Counted from the first letter of the stretch, positions 47,506 through 56,929 are shown. The stretch: 64,000 bases of DNA from Streptococcus porcinus (GCF_900475415.1 NZ_LS483388.1:792001-856000), one strand, 5' to 3'. A program made the numbers and translations. Notes: a model not told the origin generated them from the sequence alone.

Positions 47506-47940
47506 ATGGAGAAAACATTTTTTATGATAAAACCTGACGGTGTTCAACGTGGTCTAGTTGGTCAGATTTTATCACGTATTGAGAGGCGAGGATTTAGACT
47601 AGAGCGACTGCAGATGATAAAACCAAGTCGTGAGCTTTTGGATAGTCATTATCAGCATCTAAGGGGTAAAGCTTTTTATCCTTCTTTACTTGACTACATG
47701 ACGAGTGGTCCTCTTTTAATTGGAATACTTTCAGGCAGTGATGTTATAGCATCATGGCGTGCGATGATGGGAGAAACCAATCCCAAAGATGCCTTACCAG
47801 GAACCATTCGTGGAGATTTCGCTCAGACTCCGGAAGCTAATGGTCCTATGATGAATTGTGTTCACGGTTCTGATTCGCAAGATTCTGCTTTTCGGGAGAT
47901 AGAACTTTGGTTTGGTGGAGCAACTGAAGACAGCAAATAA
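47506..47940 (+). CDS. ndk: Nucleoside diphosphate kinase
   Basis: A 144-residue kinase that transfers gamma-phosphate between nucleoside triphosphates and diphosphates through a phosphohistidine. The active site [12 protein letters not shown] holds the phosphorylated His. [14 protein letters not shown] at the N-terminus and RGDFAQT are family motifs. The ATG at 47506 follows AGAGGAG; the frame is open upstream to 47350 but that part crosses the tracrRNA. It is a single-gene unit with its own terminator. Confidence 0.95.
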   Translation: MEKTFFMIKPDGVQRGLVGQILSRIERRGFRLERLQMIKPSRELLDSHYQHLRGKAFYPSLLDYMTSGPLLIGILSGSDVIASWRAMMGETNPKDALPGTIRGDFAQTPEANGPMMNCVHGSDSQDSAFREIELWFGGATEDSK

Positions 47941-47967
47941 AACGATAGATGGACTCTATCGTTTTTT
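47939..47967 (+). terminator. Terminator of ndk
   Basis: AACGATAGA pairs with TCTATCGTT, followed by T-run. Confidence 0.88.
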
Positions 47968-48118
47968 GCTTTGTATGTTTTTAGACCATTTCACATCGAA
48001 GGTGTAAGACAATTAACCATTCGTATAAGCAGGTGCCTATCAGTGGGGACACCAAAATATTTCAGATGCGATACAATAAAGGTGTTTAAGCCAATTGCAG
48101 AGCAAAAGGGGTAAAAGT

Positions 48119-48295
48119 ATGACCAAAAAGGGAGGTAATACTGCTAACAAGGGTATATACAGTCTTCTATCTATGAGTCGTTGACGGAATATTCCTCGTC
48201 CCGGTTATTACTACAAAACCGTAGCACTAGTATCTGCACCAGGTTTTTGTTACCTCTTCTTATCAGTGCTATTTTCTTTTTTTATGGCTTTGTAA
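48119..48295 (+). pseudogene. Broken membrane protein gene, N-terminal part
   Basis: An ATG with a good AAAGGGG site opens MTKKGGNTANKGIYS, but a TGA stops it after 21 codons. The same frame then continues as NIPRPGYYYKTVAL and a strong hydrophobic helix to 48295. I do not recognise the family. It appears to be the head of the decayed gene that continues to 48646. Confidence 0.5.
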
Positions 48296-48329
48296 ATACA
48301 AATACCCATTTAATTGAAAAGATAGCATT

Positions 48330-48646
48330 AGCAACATGAAAAGTATTATAATAATGTCAAATTTGAATTAGTTAAACCTAACTTATATGAACTTAATGAG
48401 GTTTGCATAAAGCGTAGGAATGAAACTTCTAGGTTTCTGTTTTAGTTCTTTTCGCTACTTTTCCTTATTTATGGAATTGCTATTTTCAGTTGTAGAGTGG
48501 TTGATACTAAAGAAAAGACATATACTGAAATAGTTTTAACCCTTTAGTTTGCTTCCTTTTTTACAATGTTTATTTATGTCTTTATAGCTGCTGCTATTAT
48601 GGTGTATAATGAATGGAAGTCTATTTATAGTTTTGACTATTACTAA
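48330..48646 (+). pseudogene. Broken membrane protein gene, middle/C-terminal part
   Basis: One reading frame (HEKYYNNVKFELVKPNLYE onward) runs through two in-frame stop codons and carries two hydrophobic segments (FFSLLFLIYGIAIF and FASFFTMFIYVFIAAAIMV). This is the pattern of a membrane protein gene inactivated by point mutations. Likely the same gene as the piece at 48119, joined by frameshift. Family unknown. Confidence 0.5.
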
Positions 48647-48852
48647 GATATTTACTGTTCTGATTGCAATTTTAAAATTTTGACTAGTTTTGTATATCAA
48701 AAAGGAAGTCTAGTAAACTAGAATCAGGGATTGTTTTAATAAGGGGTGGCTCTGTCGTCCACGTTCTAAAAAGTCACGAAATCATCTTAGGTAATTGAAA
48801 ACAAATTAGACTGCGACTTCTACACAAGTAAGCTATGAGGAAATTTAACTAA

Positions 48853-49223
48853 AGATAGTACGACAAATATTGTCAAAGATGACATCGTATTTTATAATGA
48901 TAACAGCAGAATTCAACAGGGAACTAAACGATTTATCTCAGCTCAATTAGAAAAAACAATTGCTTAAAAGTGTTTACTAATGATGTCTAATAATCTGTTT
49001 ATTAATAATCTTGATTCTATAAGTCCTGATTCATATTGGAAGAATTAAACAAGTAGATGAAATATTGCCCAAAATATTTGAGTTAGCCATCCAGTATGAA
49101 CAAGACGAGAAAGCTACAGAGCAAATAGAAGAAAATCCTAATGTTAATATCTCTAAAAATTCGGGTAAGCTGCCTAGAAAGAAAAATAGTCGTTATGAAA
49201 ATGATAAAGAAGTTTTTAAATAA
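48853..49223 (+). pseudogene. Decayed coding remnants upstream of the GtrA-like gene
   Basis: Two short readable frames remain: one ending FISAQLEKTIA at about 48967 and one (QVDEILPKIFELAIQYEQDE...) that ends at 49223, overlapping the start of the GtrA-like gene. Neither has a start codon with a ribosome site. They look like leftovers of one or two genes broken by frameshifts. I cannot name them. Confidence 0.4.
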
Positions 49224-49635
49224 TGAAGTTATATCATATTTGATTTTTGGTGTGATGACCACATTAGTCTATGTGGTTATGCGCATGATTATATTTAACC
49301 TAACCACGCTGGCAAGTCTATCAGCTACCTTAGCAAGTATCATATCCATTCTTTTTGCCTTTGTGACGAATGATATTGTTGTCTTTAAACAGGCACGAGA
49401 GGGTTGGTTTAAACGTCTGATAAAGTTCTTTGCTGCTAGATTACTTACCTTACTTATAGACGTAGCTTTGGCATATCTATTGGTAGAGAAGTTTCCTCAT
49501 ATTATCGGCCAATTTGTAAAAAATGATATTCAGATGATTAACACGATTGAGACACTGTTCGGACAAGTATTAATTATTGTATTGAACTATGTATTAAGTA
49601 AATTATTTGTGTTTAGAGATAGGGGTCCTTTGTGA
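49195..49635 (+). CDS. GtrA-like membrane protein
   Basis: A 146-residue protein with four predicted transmembrane helices of the GtrA family (PF04138). Typical features are FGVMTTLVYVVMRM, FVTNDIVVFKQ in the first loop, and a C-terminal VLNYVLSKLFVFRDR. GtrA-type proteins help flip undecaprenyl-linked sugars. I take ATG 49195 since the open frame upstream to 49141 lies in a decayed gene; the ribosome site is poor. It has no intact partner gene next to it and may be a survivor of a broken operon. Confidence 0.75.
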   Translation: MKMIKKFLNNEVISYLIFGVMTTLVYVVMRMIIFNLTTLASLSATLASIISILFAFVTNDIVVFKQAREGWFKRLIKFFAARLLTLLIDVALAYLLVEKFPHIIGQFVKNDIQMINTIETLFGQVLIIVLNYVLSKLFVFRDRGPL

Positions 49636-49666
49636 ATGGGATAAAATCATAGTTTAAAAATCTAGA

Positions 49667-49975
49667 CCCAAAGAGACCAAGGGCCGTTGTTATAGAACTG
49701 CTTATTCGTCATTCAAAGATGCTTTTGAAAAATACAATTCCTCCATAAGGATTGTCCACGGAGAGACTATTGTGAACTATTTAGAAGGTAATCGTTCAAA
49801 TAAAGGGTTGCGTATTAACAATACAGAAAACTATTTTTTCAGCACCTCGATACAGTTTGAGTTTGAGGCGAGAAGAGTTTACAAAAGTTTAAGATATCGG
49901 TATCAGCAGTTAGTCAATTTAGGAAACGACGGGCAAAACCTAGGAAAGAGACTATCAAATTACTTTCTGAGTTAA
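49667..49975 (+). pseudogene. Start-less ORF remnant
   Basis: A frame of about 100 codons (starting near KSRPKETKGRCYRTAYSSF and ending KRLSNYFLS) lacks a start codon and ribosome site. I do not recognise the product. It lies between the GtrA-like gene and a terminator hairpin and is probably a leftover. Confidence 0.35.
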
Positions 49976-50029
49976 TGGAGAGATTAATTGAAGATTTTCA
50001 ATAATATTATTTGCTTAGAGTAAAGTATA

Positions 50030-50057
50030 AAAAAGAATCACACGCGTGATTCTTTTT
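50030..50057. terminator. Hairpin terminator before the lipoprotein gene
   Basis: AAAAAGAATCAC pairs with GTGATTCTTTTT around ACGC; symmetric, so usable in both directions. Confidence 0.8.
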
Positions 50058-50133
50058 AGGTATTTTTACTTTTATTAACAAACAAGTTAAATTATCTGTG
50101 ATATAATAAAAAATAGCTTAAGAAAGGGGTTCC

Positions 50134-50742
50134 ATGCCTATGAAGAAAAACTTATTATATGGTTTATTAATCATTAGCTCGCTAACATTAGTTTCTTGCT
50201 CTTCTACAGATGCCTCGAAAGGTAACGTATCTACTAGTAAAATTGTTAAAAAATCGGCGAATAAAATGACTAAAGATGAAAAAATGAAAAACTCTTTAAC
50301 AAATGTTAAAGTAGGTGATTTTAACAAGGACGGTAAAGCTGGCAGCTCTAAAGATGAAGTTGTCAAATTATTAGGTAAAGAGACATCCGTAACAAAAAAT
50401 GATACAGTAGAAACTCTGATTTGGAAGACTGGCAAAGTAAGGATTGACGTTGGCTTTATGAATAATAAAGTTGTCAGTAAGACAATTACTGGTTTTTTAT
50501 ATAAGAGAGACAAAGTTATTAGTCTTGATGATTTTGATGCTATAAAAACAAATACAAGTTATGAAATTGTTACTGATAAATATGGTCAACCTGATGAATT
50601 AGCAACCACGGTCATGAATGGAAATGAACTAACTACTGGTGTATGGTATTCCAATATCAAGGGAGAGAATGATAAAGCAAATATGACTCTAAATTTTACA
50701 GACGGAAAACTTACTCAAAAAAATCAAGTAGGAATAAAATAA
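50134..50742 (+). CDS. Lipoprotein with DUF3862/SmpA-like domains
   Basis: A 202-residue lipoprotein. The signal peptide ends in a lipobox, LVSC, at about residue 22, so it is lipidated and outside the membrane. Two SmpA/BLIP-like repeats follow: GSSKDEVVKLLGKE...LIWKTGKVRIDV and TSYEIVTDKYGQPDE...GVWYSNIKG. This matches the streptococcal DUF3862 family, of unknown function. AAAGGGG precedes the first ATG; a second ATG lies two codons on. An extended -10 (TGATATAAT) is about 28 bases upstream. Confidence 0.8.
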   Translation: MPMKKNLLYGLLIISSLTLVSCSSTDASKGNVSTSKIVKKSANKMTKDEKMKNSLTNVKVGDFNKDGKAGSSKDEVVKLLGKETSVTKNDTVETLIWKTGKVRIDVGFMNNKVVSKTITGFLYKRDKVISLDDFDAIKTNTSYEIVTDKYGQPDELATTVMNGNELTTGVWYSNIKGENDKANMTLNFTDGKLTQKNQVGIK

Positions 50743-50763
50743 AAAGGGCAATAAGCCCTTTTT
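50741..50763. terminator. Shared terminator of the lipoprotein and CHAP-protein genes
   Basis: AAAAAGGGC pairs with GCCCTTTTT around a short A/T loop. It lies between two convergent genes. Confidence 0.82.
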
Positions 50764-50764
50764 A

Positions 50765-52561
50765 TTATGGATAGATGAAGATTAAATCGCTTGTTACCCA
50801 GCTTTCTCTCCAATGCACTTGATAAAGTACCTTGTTGTAGTTAGATTCTGAGAGCAAGAAGCTTCCATCAGCATTCACGTGTTCTACAAATCCTACGTGA
50901 CCATAGCCATTCCCATCATTAGGGAAAATAACTGCAGCTCCAACTCTAGGAGTCTTGCCAACACCGTAGTGTTGAATTAGAGCATTACTAGGCCATTGGT
51001 TAGCGTCTCCTAAATAAGCATAGATATTAATACCTAATTGAGCAAATCTATTGTAAACATACCAAGTACATTGACCAGGTGCATAGGCATTACCAGGATA
51101 TGTTTGACTATTAGGAAGAGGGTTTGCAAGAAGTCCTCGATATTGTTCAGGGAAAGTATAAGAATTAACTCCTGAATAATTGACCCCTAGTTTAACTGAA
51201 GATAATTGTTGTTCTGGAAGATTATAGCCAGTTGTACTTCCGTCTGTATGATCCACATATACCGCAACATGATATGTTCCGGCTATATTTTTATGATTTT
51301 TCACATCAACGTGAGCAGTAAAGAGACCATTAGCTGATTTTTCATTTACTTGATACCAAAATAAATTCTCTTGCATTGCTTGTGACCAAACAGCGACTCT
51401 TATACCTTTAACTGCTTTTTCATTATCAACAGGACTTGCAACAACATCAAATTTCCCGTTAGCACCATTGTAGTTGTCTATTCCAACAAATGTTTTATCT
51501 GTTTCAAAGGTAGTAGAAGTAAGGCCTTGATTTGTTTTTCCAGTCATGATATTTGTGGCATAAGAACCCACATTGTATTTACCAAGGTTATATTTATGAT
51601 CTCTTAAGTTAATGGTTATTTTGTACTGATTACTTGATATTTTAGTTGCAGCCGTCCATACAAGATCATCTTGCCCATCAGCTTCTGACCAAACAGGGAT
51701 ATTAATATCTTTGTAGTAACTTGGAACATTAGATAATATAACATCATAAGTTAAACTATCTTTTTTAGTAATAGAGAAAGATTGAGGGACAGGATTAATG
51801 GTTACAGTTGATGCTAAACCATAAACCTTTTTATTATCTTGGTTAAAATAGACATGCACATTATACTCCCCCATGCCACCCTTTAATTCAGATAATGGAA
51901 TATCTAATGTTCCGTCCGGTTTTATCGTGTACCATTTTAGATCATCTTGGTCATTTGCTTTGGACCAAATAGCAACTTTCCCTTCAACACCAGCAGGGAT
52001 AGCTCGATTGGCCCTTACCATAATATTATTAATATCAGATGTTATTGTTGGATTGTAAACAGCTATATTTCGAGTTCCGAAGTTAGTGCCTGAAGTAGTT
52101 CCGTCAGTGTAGTCAATATACGCATGGATAATATAATTACCTGGCTTGTAGTTGAAATCTTTAACATTAAATTTTACTTGTGCTGAGTTATTAGTTATTC
52201 CGTCAACGGTAAACCATTTTAGGTCATCGTTACCGTTTTCCTCAGACCAAATAGCAACTCTGAAACCTTTTATTGTTTTGGTGGTAGAATCGCCTTTTGC
52301 ATCAACAGTGAAAGTATCTGAGTGAGGATCATAATTATTGATTGTTGGAGTGATGTTAGTTAATGCTTGAGGAGTTGTAGTATCTGATGTAGCTGAACTG
52401 GAACTATACTTTACAGAGCTACTAGGAGGCGTCTGTATTGAAGAAGTAGGTGGTGTTCCTGAATTAGCATTATCGGTGCTATCTGCATTAATAATACTAT
52501 TATTTAATAATAAAGAAGTAAGTAGGACAGCAGTTGTCAAATAAGCTTTGTGTTTAGACAT
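50765..52561 (-). CDS. Secreted CHAP-domain protein with four Bsp-like repeats
   Basis: A 598-residue secreted protein. A signal peptide (about 1-30) and a Ser/Thr-rich linker are followed by four GBS Bsp-like repeats of about 90 residues, each with a variant of FRVAIWSEENGNDDLKWF and YIIHAYIDYTDGT. The C-terminal CHAP domain (about 475-598) has the catalytic Cys in APGQCTWYVYN and His in GYGHVGFVEHV. CHAP domains cut peptidoglycan peptides, so a wall hydrolase or cell-shape protein is likely. The ATG at 52561 follows AAGGAGA. No LPXTG motif is present; the repeats may bind the wall. Confidence 0.87.
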   Translation of the reverse strand: MSKHKAYLTTAVLLTSLLLNNSIINADSTDNANSGTPPTSSIQTPPSSSVKYSSSSATSDTTTPQALTNITPTINNYDPHSDTFTVDAKGDSTTKTIKGFRVAIWSEENGNDDLKWFTVDGITNNSAQVKFNVKDFNYKPGNYIIHAYIDYTDGTTSGTNFGTRNIAVYNPTITSDINNIMVRANRAIPAGVEGKVAIWSKANDQDDLKWYTIKPDGTLDIPLSELKGGMGEYNVHVYFNQDNKKVYGLASTVTINPVPQSFSITKKDSLTYDVILSNVPSYYKDINIPVWSEADGQDDLVWTAATKISSNQYKITINLRDHKYNLGKYNVGSYATNIMTGKTNQGLTSTTFETDKTFVGIDNYNGANGKFDVVASPVDNEKAVKGIRVAVWSQAMQENLFWYQVNEKSANGLFTAHVDVKNHKNIAGTYHVAVYVDHTDGSTTGYNLPEQQLSSVKLGVNYSGVNSYTFPEQYRGLLANPLPNSQTYPGNAYAPGQCTWYVYNRFAQLGINIYAYLGDANQWPSNALIQHYGVGKTPRVGAAVIFPNDGNGYGHVGFVEHVNADGSFLLSESNYNKVLYQVHWRESWVTSDLIFIYP

Positions 52562-52621
52562 AACACATTCTCCTTTAATTTTTTTCAAATTAATTTTAAT
52601 TGTTTTGTTATTAGGAGTCAA

Positions 52622-52754
52622 TTGGAAAAAAATTTTTTAGAGGAAGTTTTTTGATATGACACAATTGTGCATTTTATCCTGCGCAAGTTGCCTCAAATAA
52701 TGGATAAAAACTGACTCTGGCAGTATGATAGTGTAAAAGTTACCTAAAAAATAC
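52622..52754. other. Upstream region of the CHAP gene
   Basis: AT-rich, holds the promoter of the minus-strand CHAP gene somewhere in it; no clear hexamers that I would defend. No ORF. Confidence 0.4.
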
Positions 52755-52781
52755 AAAAAGCAGTTGCTGGGAGCAACTGCT
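52755..52781 (-). terminator. Minus-strand terminator of a decayed gene
   Basis: Read on the minus strand, GCAGTTGCT-CCC-AGCAACTGC is followed by TTTTTG. The gene it served (52800-53160) is broken. Confidence 0.7.
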
Positions 52782-52799
52782 TGAGTAAACCATTTAAGA

Positions 52800-53160
52800 A
52801 GGTGACTGATTATTTATATTAAAAATAACCGAACTGGATAAAGTTTGCAGTTATTTTTTGCTTAAGTTTACAATAGCAATTATTACACCAATCAAACTTA
52901 AGATAAATCCACCAAAACTGTGCATTAGGTATAATGCCTTGTATGTCAACAACAAGTTTTTACTTTCTCATAGTTTTCAAAAGTATATACATAATCGCTA
53001 TCCACTGTCTACAATCAGATCAACATCATAAACATTCTATTTCTTTGTTATATCCATAAATTGCTTAAAAACCAATACATTACTCCTAAAATAAGTGTAT
53101 CAAGTTGTATGGGATATTTAATTTGAACAACGTGAAAGCCAGCGTCTAACAGATGGTTAG
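52800..53160 (-). pseudogene. Decayed membrane protein gene
   Basis: On the minus strand, readable pieces are NHLLDAGFHVVQIKYPIQL with a hydrophobic LILGVMYWFLSN, then a frame-shifted YDVDLIVDSG, then NLLLTYKALYLMHSFGG and a last helix LSLIGVIIAIVNLSKK before a stop. Several stops and shifts break the chain. A good terminator follows. The product was a small membrane protein of a family I do not recognise. Confidence 0.45.
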
Positions 53161-53180
53161 GGTTTATAAAACTGTCTTAC

Positions 53181-53618
53181 TTAGCTTTTGGGTAATAATT
53201 TTTCTTCGAAAGCCTTGCGGTCTAGGTAAGCTTCCTCCTTGGTTTGACGTGTTGGTCCATGATAGTGGTTACCTTTGACACACATACGGGCAAGATAGCC
53301 TTTTCCATGTTTGTAGACTCCTTTATAGCCACTAGTATTATTTTTATTGTGTCGGTTGTCAAACATGTCCAACTCTACTCCGTCAGTTAGCTGTTTTTTA
53401 GCGTTTAAGGAGCTTAAATCAGTCATGCGTGTATCTTGGTGAAGACATCCGCATGATTTTGTTTTTCCTCTTGTTAATAATGAGGTATAGGATTCTATGA
53501 TTTTCCCACAATCACAACGGCAAAGGTAAACAAATTCATTATTGCCAGCTTTCTTTTCGGTTTTCTTAATAACTTTTAGTCGACCGAACCTCTCTCCATT
53601 GAGGTTTAGTTTCTTCAT
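53181..53618 (-). CDS. Small zinc-ribbon/AP2-like DNA-binding protein
   Basis: A 145-residue basic protein. The N-terminal half has a zinc-binding pattern, CRCDCGK followed by KSCGCLHQD; the C-terminal half (NNTSGYKGVYKHG onward, with FEEKLLPKS at the end) resembles an AP2 DNA-binding domain. This pairing is seen in phage and mobile HNH-type proteins, but no HNH nuclease motif is visible here. The ATG at 53618 has no ribosome site; an extended -10 (TGATATAAT) on the minus strand ends 7 bases upstream, so a leaderless mRNA is likely. Confidence 0.7.
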   Translation of the reverse strand: MKKLNLNGERFGRLKVIKKTEKKAGNNEFVYLCRCDCGKIIESYTSLLTRGKTKSCGCLHQDTRMTDLSSLNAKKQLTDGVELDMFDNRHNKNNTSGYKGVYKHGKGYLARMCVKGNHYHGPTRQTKEEAYLDRKAFEEKLLPKS

Positions 53619-53625
53619 AAATATA

Positions 53626-53634
53626 ATTATATCA
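53626..53634 (-). promoter_or_regulatory. Extended -10 of the AP2-like gene, seven bases from its ATG
   Basis: On the minus strand, TGATATAAT is followed by TATATTT and ATG. No Shine-Dalgarno fits between. Confidence 0.5.
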
Positions 53635-53787
53635 GAATATTTAAGAAATATTCTCTCTCTCCTATAACAGTCAGCTTACAAAATGATAGCAATTTGGTTA
53701 AAATATTCACAAAAATAAGAATTTTTAATGTTTTTTCGATTCGCTTTGATCCGCTTCTTTATTCTTATAGCAGTCTTTGTACTTTTT

Positions 53788-53796
53788 TGCTATAAT
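53788..53796 (+). promoter_or_regulatory. Extended -10 promoter of lepA
   Basis: TGCTATAAT lies 40 bases before the lepA ATG. Confidence 0.55.
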
Positions 53797-53836
53797 AAGG
53801 GATAATGAAAAATGTGTATAGGAATTGAAATAAAAA

Positions 53837-55669
53837 ATGAATAGTCAAGAATTGAAACAGCGACAAGCAAAAATCAGAAATTTTTCGATTATTGCTCATA
53901 TTGATCACGGTAAGTCGACCTTAGCAGATCGTATCTTAGAAAAGACAGAAACTGTCTCTTCACGGGAAATGCAAGCCCAACTTTTGGATTCTATGGATCT
54001 TGAGAGAGAACGTGGGATAACTATTAAGCTTAATGCTATTGAATTAAACTATACTGCTAAAGATGGTGAAACTTATATCTTGCACTTAATTGACACCCCA
54101 GGTCACGTAGATTTTACCTATGAAGTATCACGTTCTTTAGCTGCATGTGAAGGGGCGGTTTTGGTCGTTGATGCTGCGCAAGGGATTGAAGCTCAAACCT
54201 TAGCTAATGTTTATTTGGCTTTAGATAACGATTTGGAAATTTTACCAGTTATTAATAAGATTGATTTACCAGCTGCTGATCCAGAACGCGTACGTCAAGA
54301 AGTGGAAGATGTGATTGGCTTAGACGCCTCTGAAGCAGTTTTAGCTTCTGCTAAGGCTGGGATAGGAATTGAGGAAATCTTAGAACAAATTGTTGAAAAG
54401 GTTCCAGCGCCGACTGGCGATGTGGATGCCTCCTTGCAGGCCTTAATCTTTGACTCAGCTTATGATGCCTACCGTGGGGTTATTCTACAGGTTCGTATTA
54501 TTAATGGTGTGGTTAAACCAGGTGATAAGATTCAGTTGATGTCGAATGGTAAAACCTTTGATGTTACTGAAGTCGGTATTTTTACACCAAAAACGGTAGG
54601 TCGGCAATTCTTAGCGACAGGAGATGTTGGTTATATAGCTGCCTCTATTAAGACAGTGGCAGATACGCGTGTAGGTGATACGGTAACGCTTGCCAGCAAT
54701 CCTGCTGCTGAACCTCTGCATGGCTATAAACAAATGAACCCAATGGTTTTTGCAGGCCTCTACCCGATAGAGTCCAACAAATACAATGATCTCCGCGAAG
54801 CTTTGGAGAAGTTGCAGTTAAATGATGCTAGCTTACAGTTTGAACCAGAAACATCGCAAGCTTTAGGTTTTGGTTTTCGTTGTGGGTTCTTGGGTCTTCT
54901 TCATATGGATGTCATTCAAGAGCGTTTGGAACGTGAGTTCAATATTGATTTGATTATGACTGCACCTTCCGTGGTTTACCATATTAATACCACAGATGGT
55001 GATATGATTGCAGTTTCAAACCCGTCTGAGTTCCCAGACCCAACCAAGGTTGAAAGTATTGAGGAGCCTTATGTCAAGGCGCAAATTATGGTTCCTCAGG
55101 ACTTTGTCGGAGCTGTTATGGAATTAGCCCAAAGGAAGCGCGGTGATTTTGTTACCATGGATTATATTGATGATAACCGCGTTAATGTCATTTACCAGAT
55201 TCCTCTGGCAGAAATTGTTTTTGATTTCTTTGACAAGTTGAAATCATCAACTCGAGGTTATGCTAGTTTTGATTATGAAATTTCCGAATATCGTAAATCA
55301 CAGTTGGTTAAGATGGATATCTTACTCAATGCTGAAAAAGTCGATGCCCTAAGTTTCATTGTCCATAGAGAATTTGCCTATGAACGTGGGAAACTAATTG
55401 TTGAAAAACTAAAGAAAATCATCCCACGCCAACAATTTGAAGTCCCAATTCAAGCAGCTATTGGCCAAAAAATTGTTGCTCGGTCTGATATCAAGGCTTT
55501 ACGTAAAAATGTTTTGGCTAAGTGTTATGGTGGCGATGTTTCCCGTAAACGTAAACTCTTAGAAAAACAAAAAGCTGGTAAAAAACGGATGAAAGCAATC
55601 GGATCTGTAGAAGTTCCACAAGAAGCTTTCTTAAGTGTTCTATCAATGGATGACGATAGTAAAAAATAA
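53837..55669 (+). CDS. lepA: Elongation factor 4 (LepA)
   Basis: A 610-residue translational GTPase related to EF-G. The P-loop is AHIDHGKST, followed by [13 protein letters not shown] and NKID. The C-terminal LepA domain contains [19 protein letters not shown] and [17 protein letters not shown]. It acts on the ribosome, in back-translocation or 30S maturation. The ribosome site (AGGAATTGA) is imperfect. Length is normal. Confidence 0.96.
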   Translation: MNSQELKQRQAKIRNFSIIAHIDHGKSTLADRILEKTETVSSREMQAQLLDSMDLERERGITIKLNAIELNYTAKDGETYILHLIDTPGHVDFTYEVSRSLAACEGAVLVVDAAQGIEAQTLANVYLALDNDLEILPVINKIDLPAADPERVRQEVEDVIGLDASEAVLASAKAGIGIEEILEQIVEKVPAPTGDVDASLQALIFDSAYDAYRGVILQVRIINGVVKPGDKIQLMSNGKTFDVTEVGIFTPKTVGRQFLATGDVGYIAASIKTVADTRVGDTVTLASNPAAEPLHGYKQMNPMVFAGLYPIESNKYNDLREALEKLQLNDASLQFEPETSQALGFGFRCGFLGLLHMDVIQERLEREFNIDLIMTAPSVVYHINTTDGDMIAVSNPSEFPDPTKVESIEEPYVKAQIMVPQDFVGAVMELAQRKRGDFVTMDYIDDNRVNVIYQIPLAEIVFDFFDKLKSSTRGYASFDYEISEYRKSQLVKMDILLNAEKVDALSFIVHREFAYERGKLIVEKLKKIIPRQQFEVPIQAAIGQKIVARSDIKALRKNVLAKCYGGDVSRKRKLLEKQKAGKKRMKAIGSVEVPQEAFLSVLSMDDDSKK

Positions 55670-55696
55670 AAATTCACTGCACAGTGGGTTTTTATT
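55667..55696 (+). terminator. Terminator of lepA
   Basis: CACTG-CA-CAGTG with flanking A and T tracts, immediately after the stop. Confidence 0.6.
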
Positions 55697-55826
55697 TTTT
55701 ATGCTTGTATGAGGTGGCGAGAGTGTGACAAAATAAAAAAAGATTTCCAGAAAGTTTTTCTTGAAGGCAATAGAAAGAGAATTTGTTACAATAATAAAAA
55801 AGTCAATTGTAGTAAGGAGATCAGTC

Positions 55827-56279
55827 ATGGAAGAAAAAGAAGTTTTGCGCAAACGCATTGGTGACCTAGCCTATCAGGTGACGCAAGAAGCAGCAACAGA
55901 GCCAGCTTTTACAGGTAAGTATGATAATTTTTTTGAAAAGGGAATTTACGTTGATGTGGTTAGTGGAGAGGTCCTGTTCTCGTCTCTTGATAAGTACCAG
56001 TCAGGGTGTGGTTGGCCAGCATTTAGCAAGCCAGTGGAGAATAGACTGGTCACGAATCACAACGATTCTTCCTTTGGCATGCATCGAGTTGAGGTGCGTA
56101 GCCGCAAGGCTCAGTCTCATCTGGGCCATGTCTTTAATGATGGCCCCAAAGAAAGAGGAGGTTTGCGCTACTGCATCAATTCAGCAGCCCTCCGCTTTAT
56201 TCCTTATGATCAGATGGAAGCAGAAGGCTACGCCCAATACCTAGATCTCTTTACAAATGAGGAGCAAGAAAATAAATGA
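55827..56279 (+). CDS. msrB: Peptide methionine (R)-S-oxide reductase
   Basis: A 150-residue stand-alone MsrB that repairs methionine-R-sulfoxide. The motifs [11 protein letters not shown] and [13 protein letters not shown] hold the catalytic Cys. The CxxC pairs of zinc-binding MsrB forms are absent. The start at 55827 follows AAGGAGA. It overlaps the HD-domain gene by 4 bases. Confidence 0.93.
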   Translation: MEEKEVLRKRIGDLAYQVTQEAATEPAFTGKYDNFFEKGIYVDVVSGEVLFSSLDKYQSGCGWPAFSKPVENRLVTNHNDSSFGMHRVEVRSRKAQSHLGHVFNDGPKERGGLRYCINSAALRFIPYDQMEAEGYAQYLDLFTNEEQENK

Positions 56280-56929
56280 AGGCGAGTCAAGAGAGCATTC
56301 TTGCCCAAACAGCAGAGTGGGTTAAACGAAAACTTGCTGACGAGACTAGTGGTCATGACTGGTGGCACATTGTGCGTGTGGTCAATACTACCAAAACCAT
56401 AGCTGAGATTGAAGGGGCAGATCTTTTTATTTGTCAAATGGCTGCGCTGTTACATGATATGGCTGATGAGAAACTTAATGTCGACCCAAAAGCAGCAGAC
56501 CAAGAAGTTGTAGACTTTTTACAGTCTAAAGCTCTTAGTGCAGACGAGATTGCGGATATTTTATACATTATACGACATATCTCTTTCAAGGCAGGCAAGG
56601 GTCAAAAATTGACATCTCTTTCAGCTAGAATTGTCCAAGATGCAGACCGACTGGATGCCATCGGTGCCATAGGTATTGCGCGTTGCATGGCTTATTCTGG
56701 TCATAAAGGAAGACTGATACACGATCCAGAAAGACAAGCTCGTACTAACCTAACAGTGGAGCAATACCGCAATGGTCAAGACACAGCTATTATGCACTTT
56801 TATGAAAAATTGTTACTGCTCAAAGATGATATGAATACGGATTTTGGCCGTCAATTAGCCCAGCAAAGGCATCAGTTTCTAGAGTTATACTTAGAAGAAT
56901 TTTATGCTGAGTGGGATGGGCTGCGCTAG
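56276..56929 (+). CDS. HD-domain phosphohydrolase
   Basis: A 217-residue HD protein of the YedJ type. The metal-binding residues are in [11 protein letters not shown] (His), [10 protein letters not shown] (His-Asp) and [17 protein letters not shown] (Asp). Substrate unknown; family members act on nucleotides or as general phosphohydrolases. It is coupled to msrB by ATGA overlap, and the GNAT gene follows after 19 bases. Confidence 0.87.
   Translation: MKASQESILAQTAEWVKRKLADETSGHDWWHIVRVVNTTKTIAEIEGADLFICQMAALLHDMADEKLNVDPKAADQEVVDFLQSKALSADEIADILYIIRHISFKAGKGQKLTSLSARIVQDADRLDAIGAIGIARCMAYSGHKGRLIHDPERQARTNLTVEQYRNGQDTAIMHFYEKLLLLKDDMNTDFGRQLAQQRHQFLELYLEEFYAEWDGLR

Noticed and set aside
49772-49975. 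67-codon ORF as a real gene
   Set aside because: Its frame continues upstream without a start codon, there is no ribosome site, and it lies in a decayed region; listed as a remnant instead.
47941-50030. CRISPR array or cas remnants near the tracrRNA
   Set aside because: I looked for repeats complementary to the anti-repeat and for Cas9, Cas1, Cas2 or Csn2 motifs and found none in this window.
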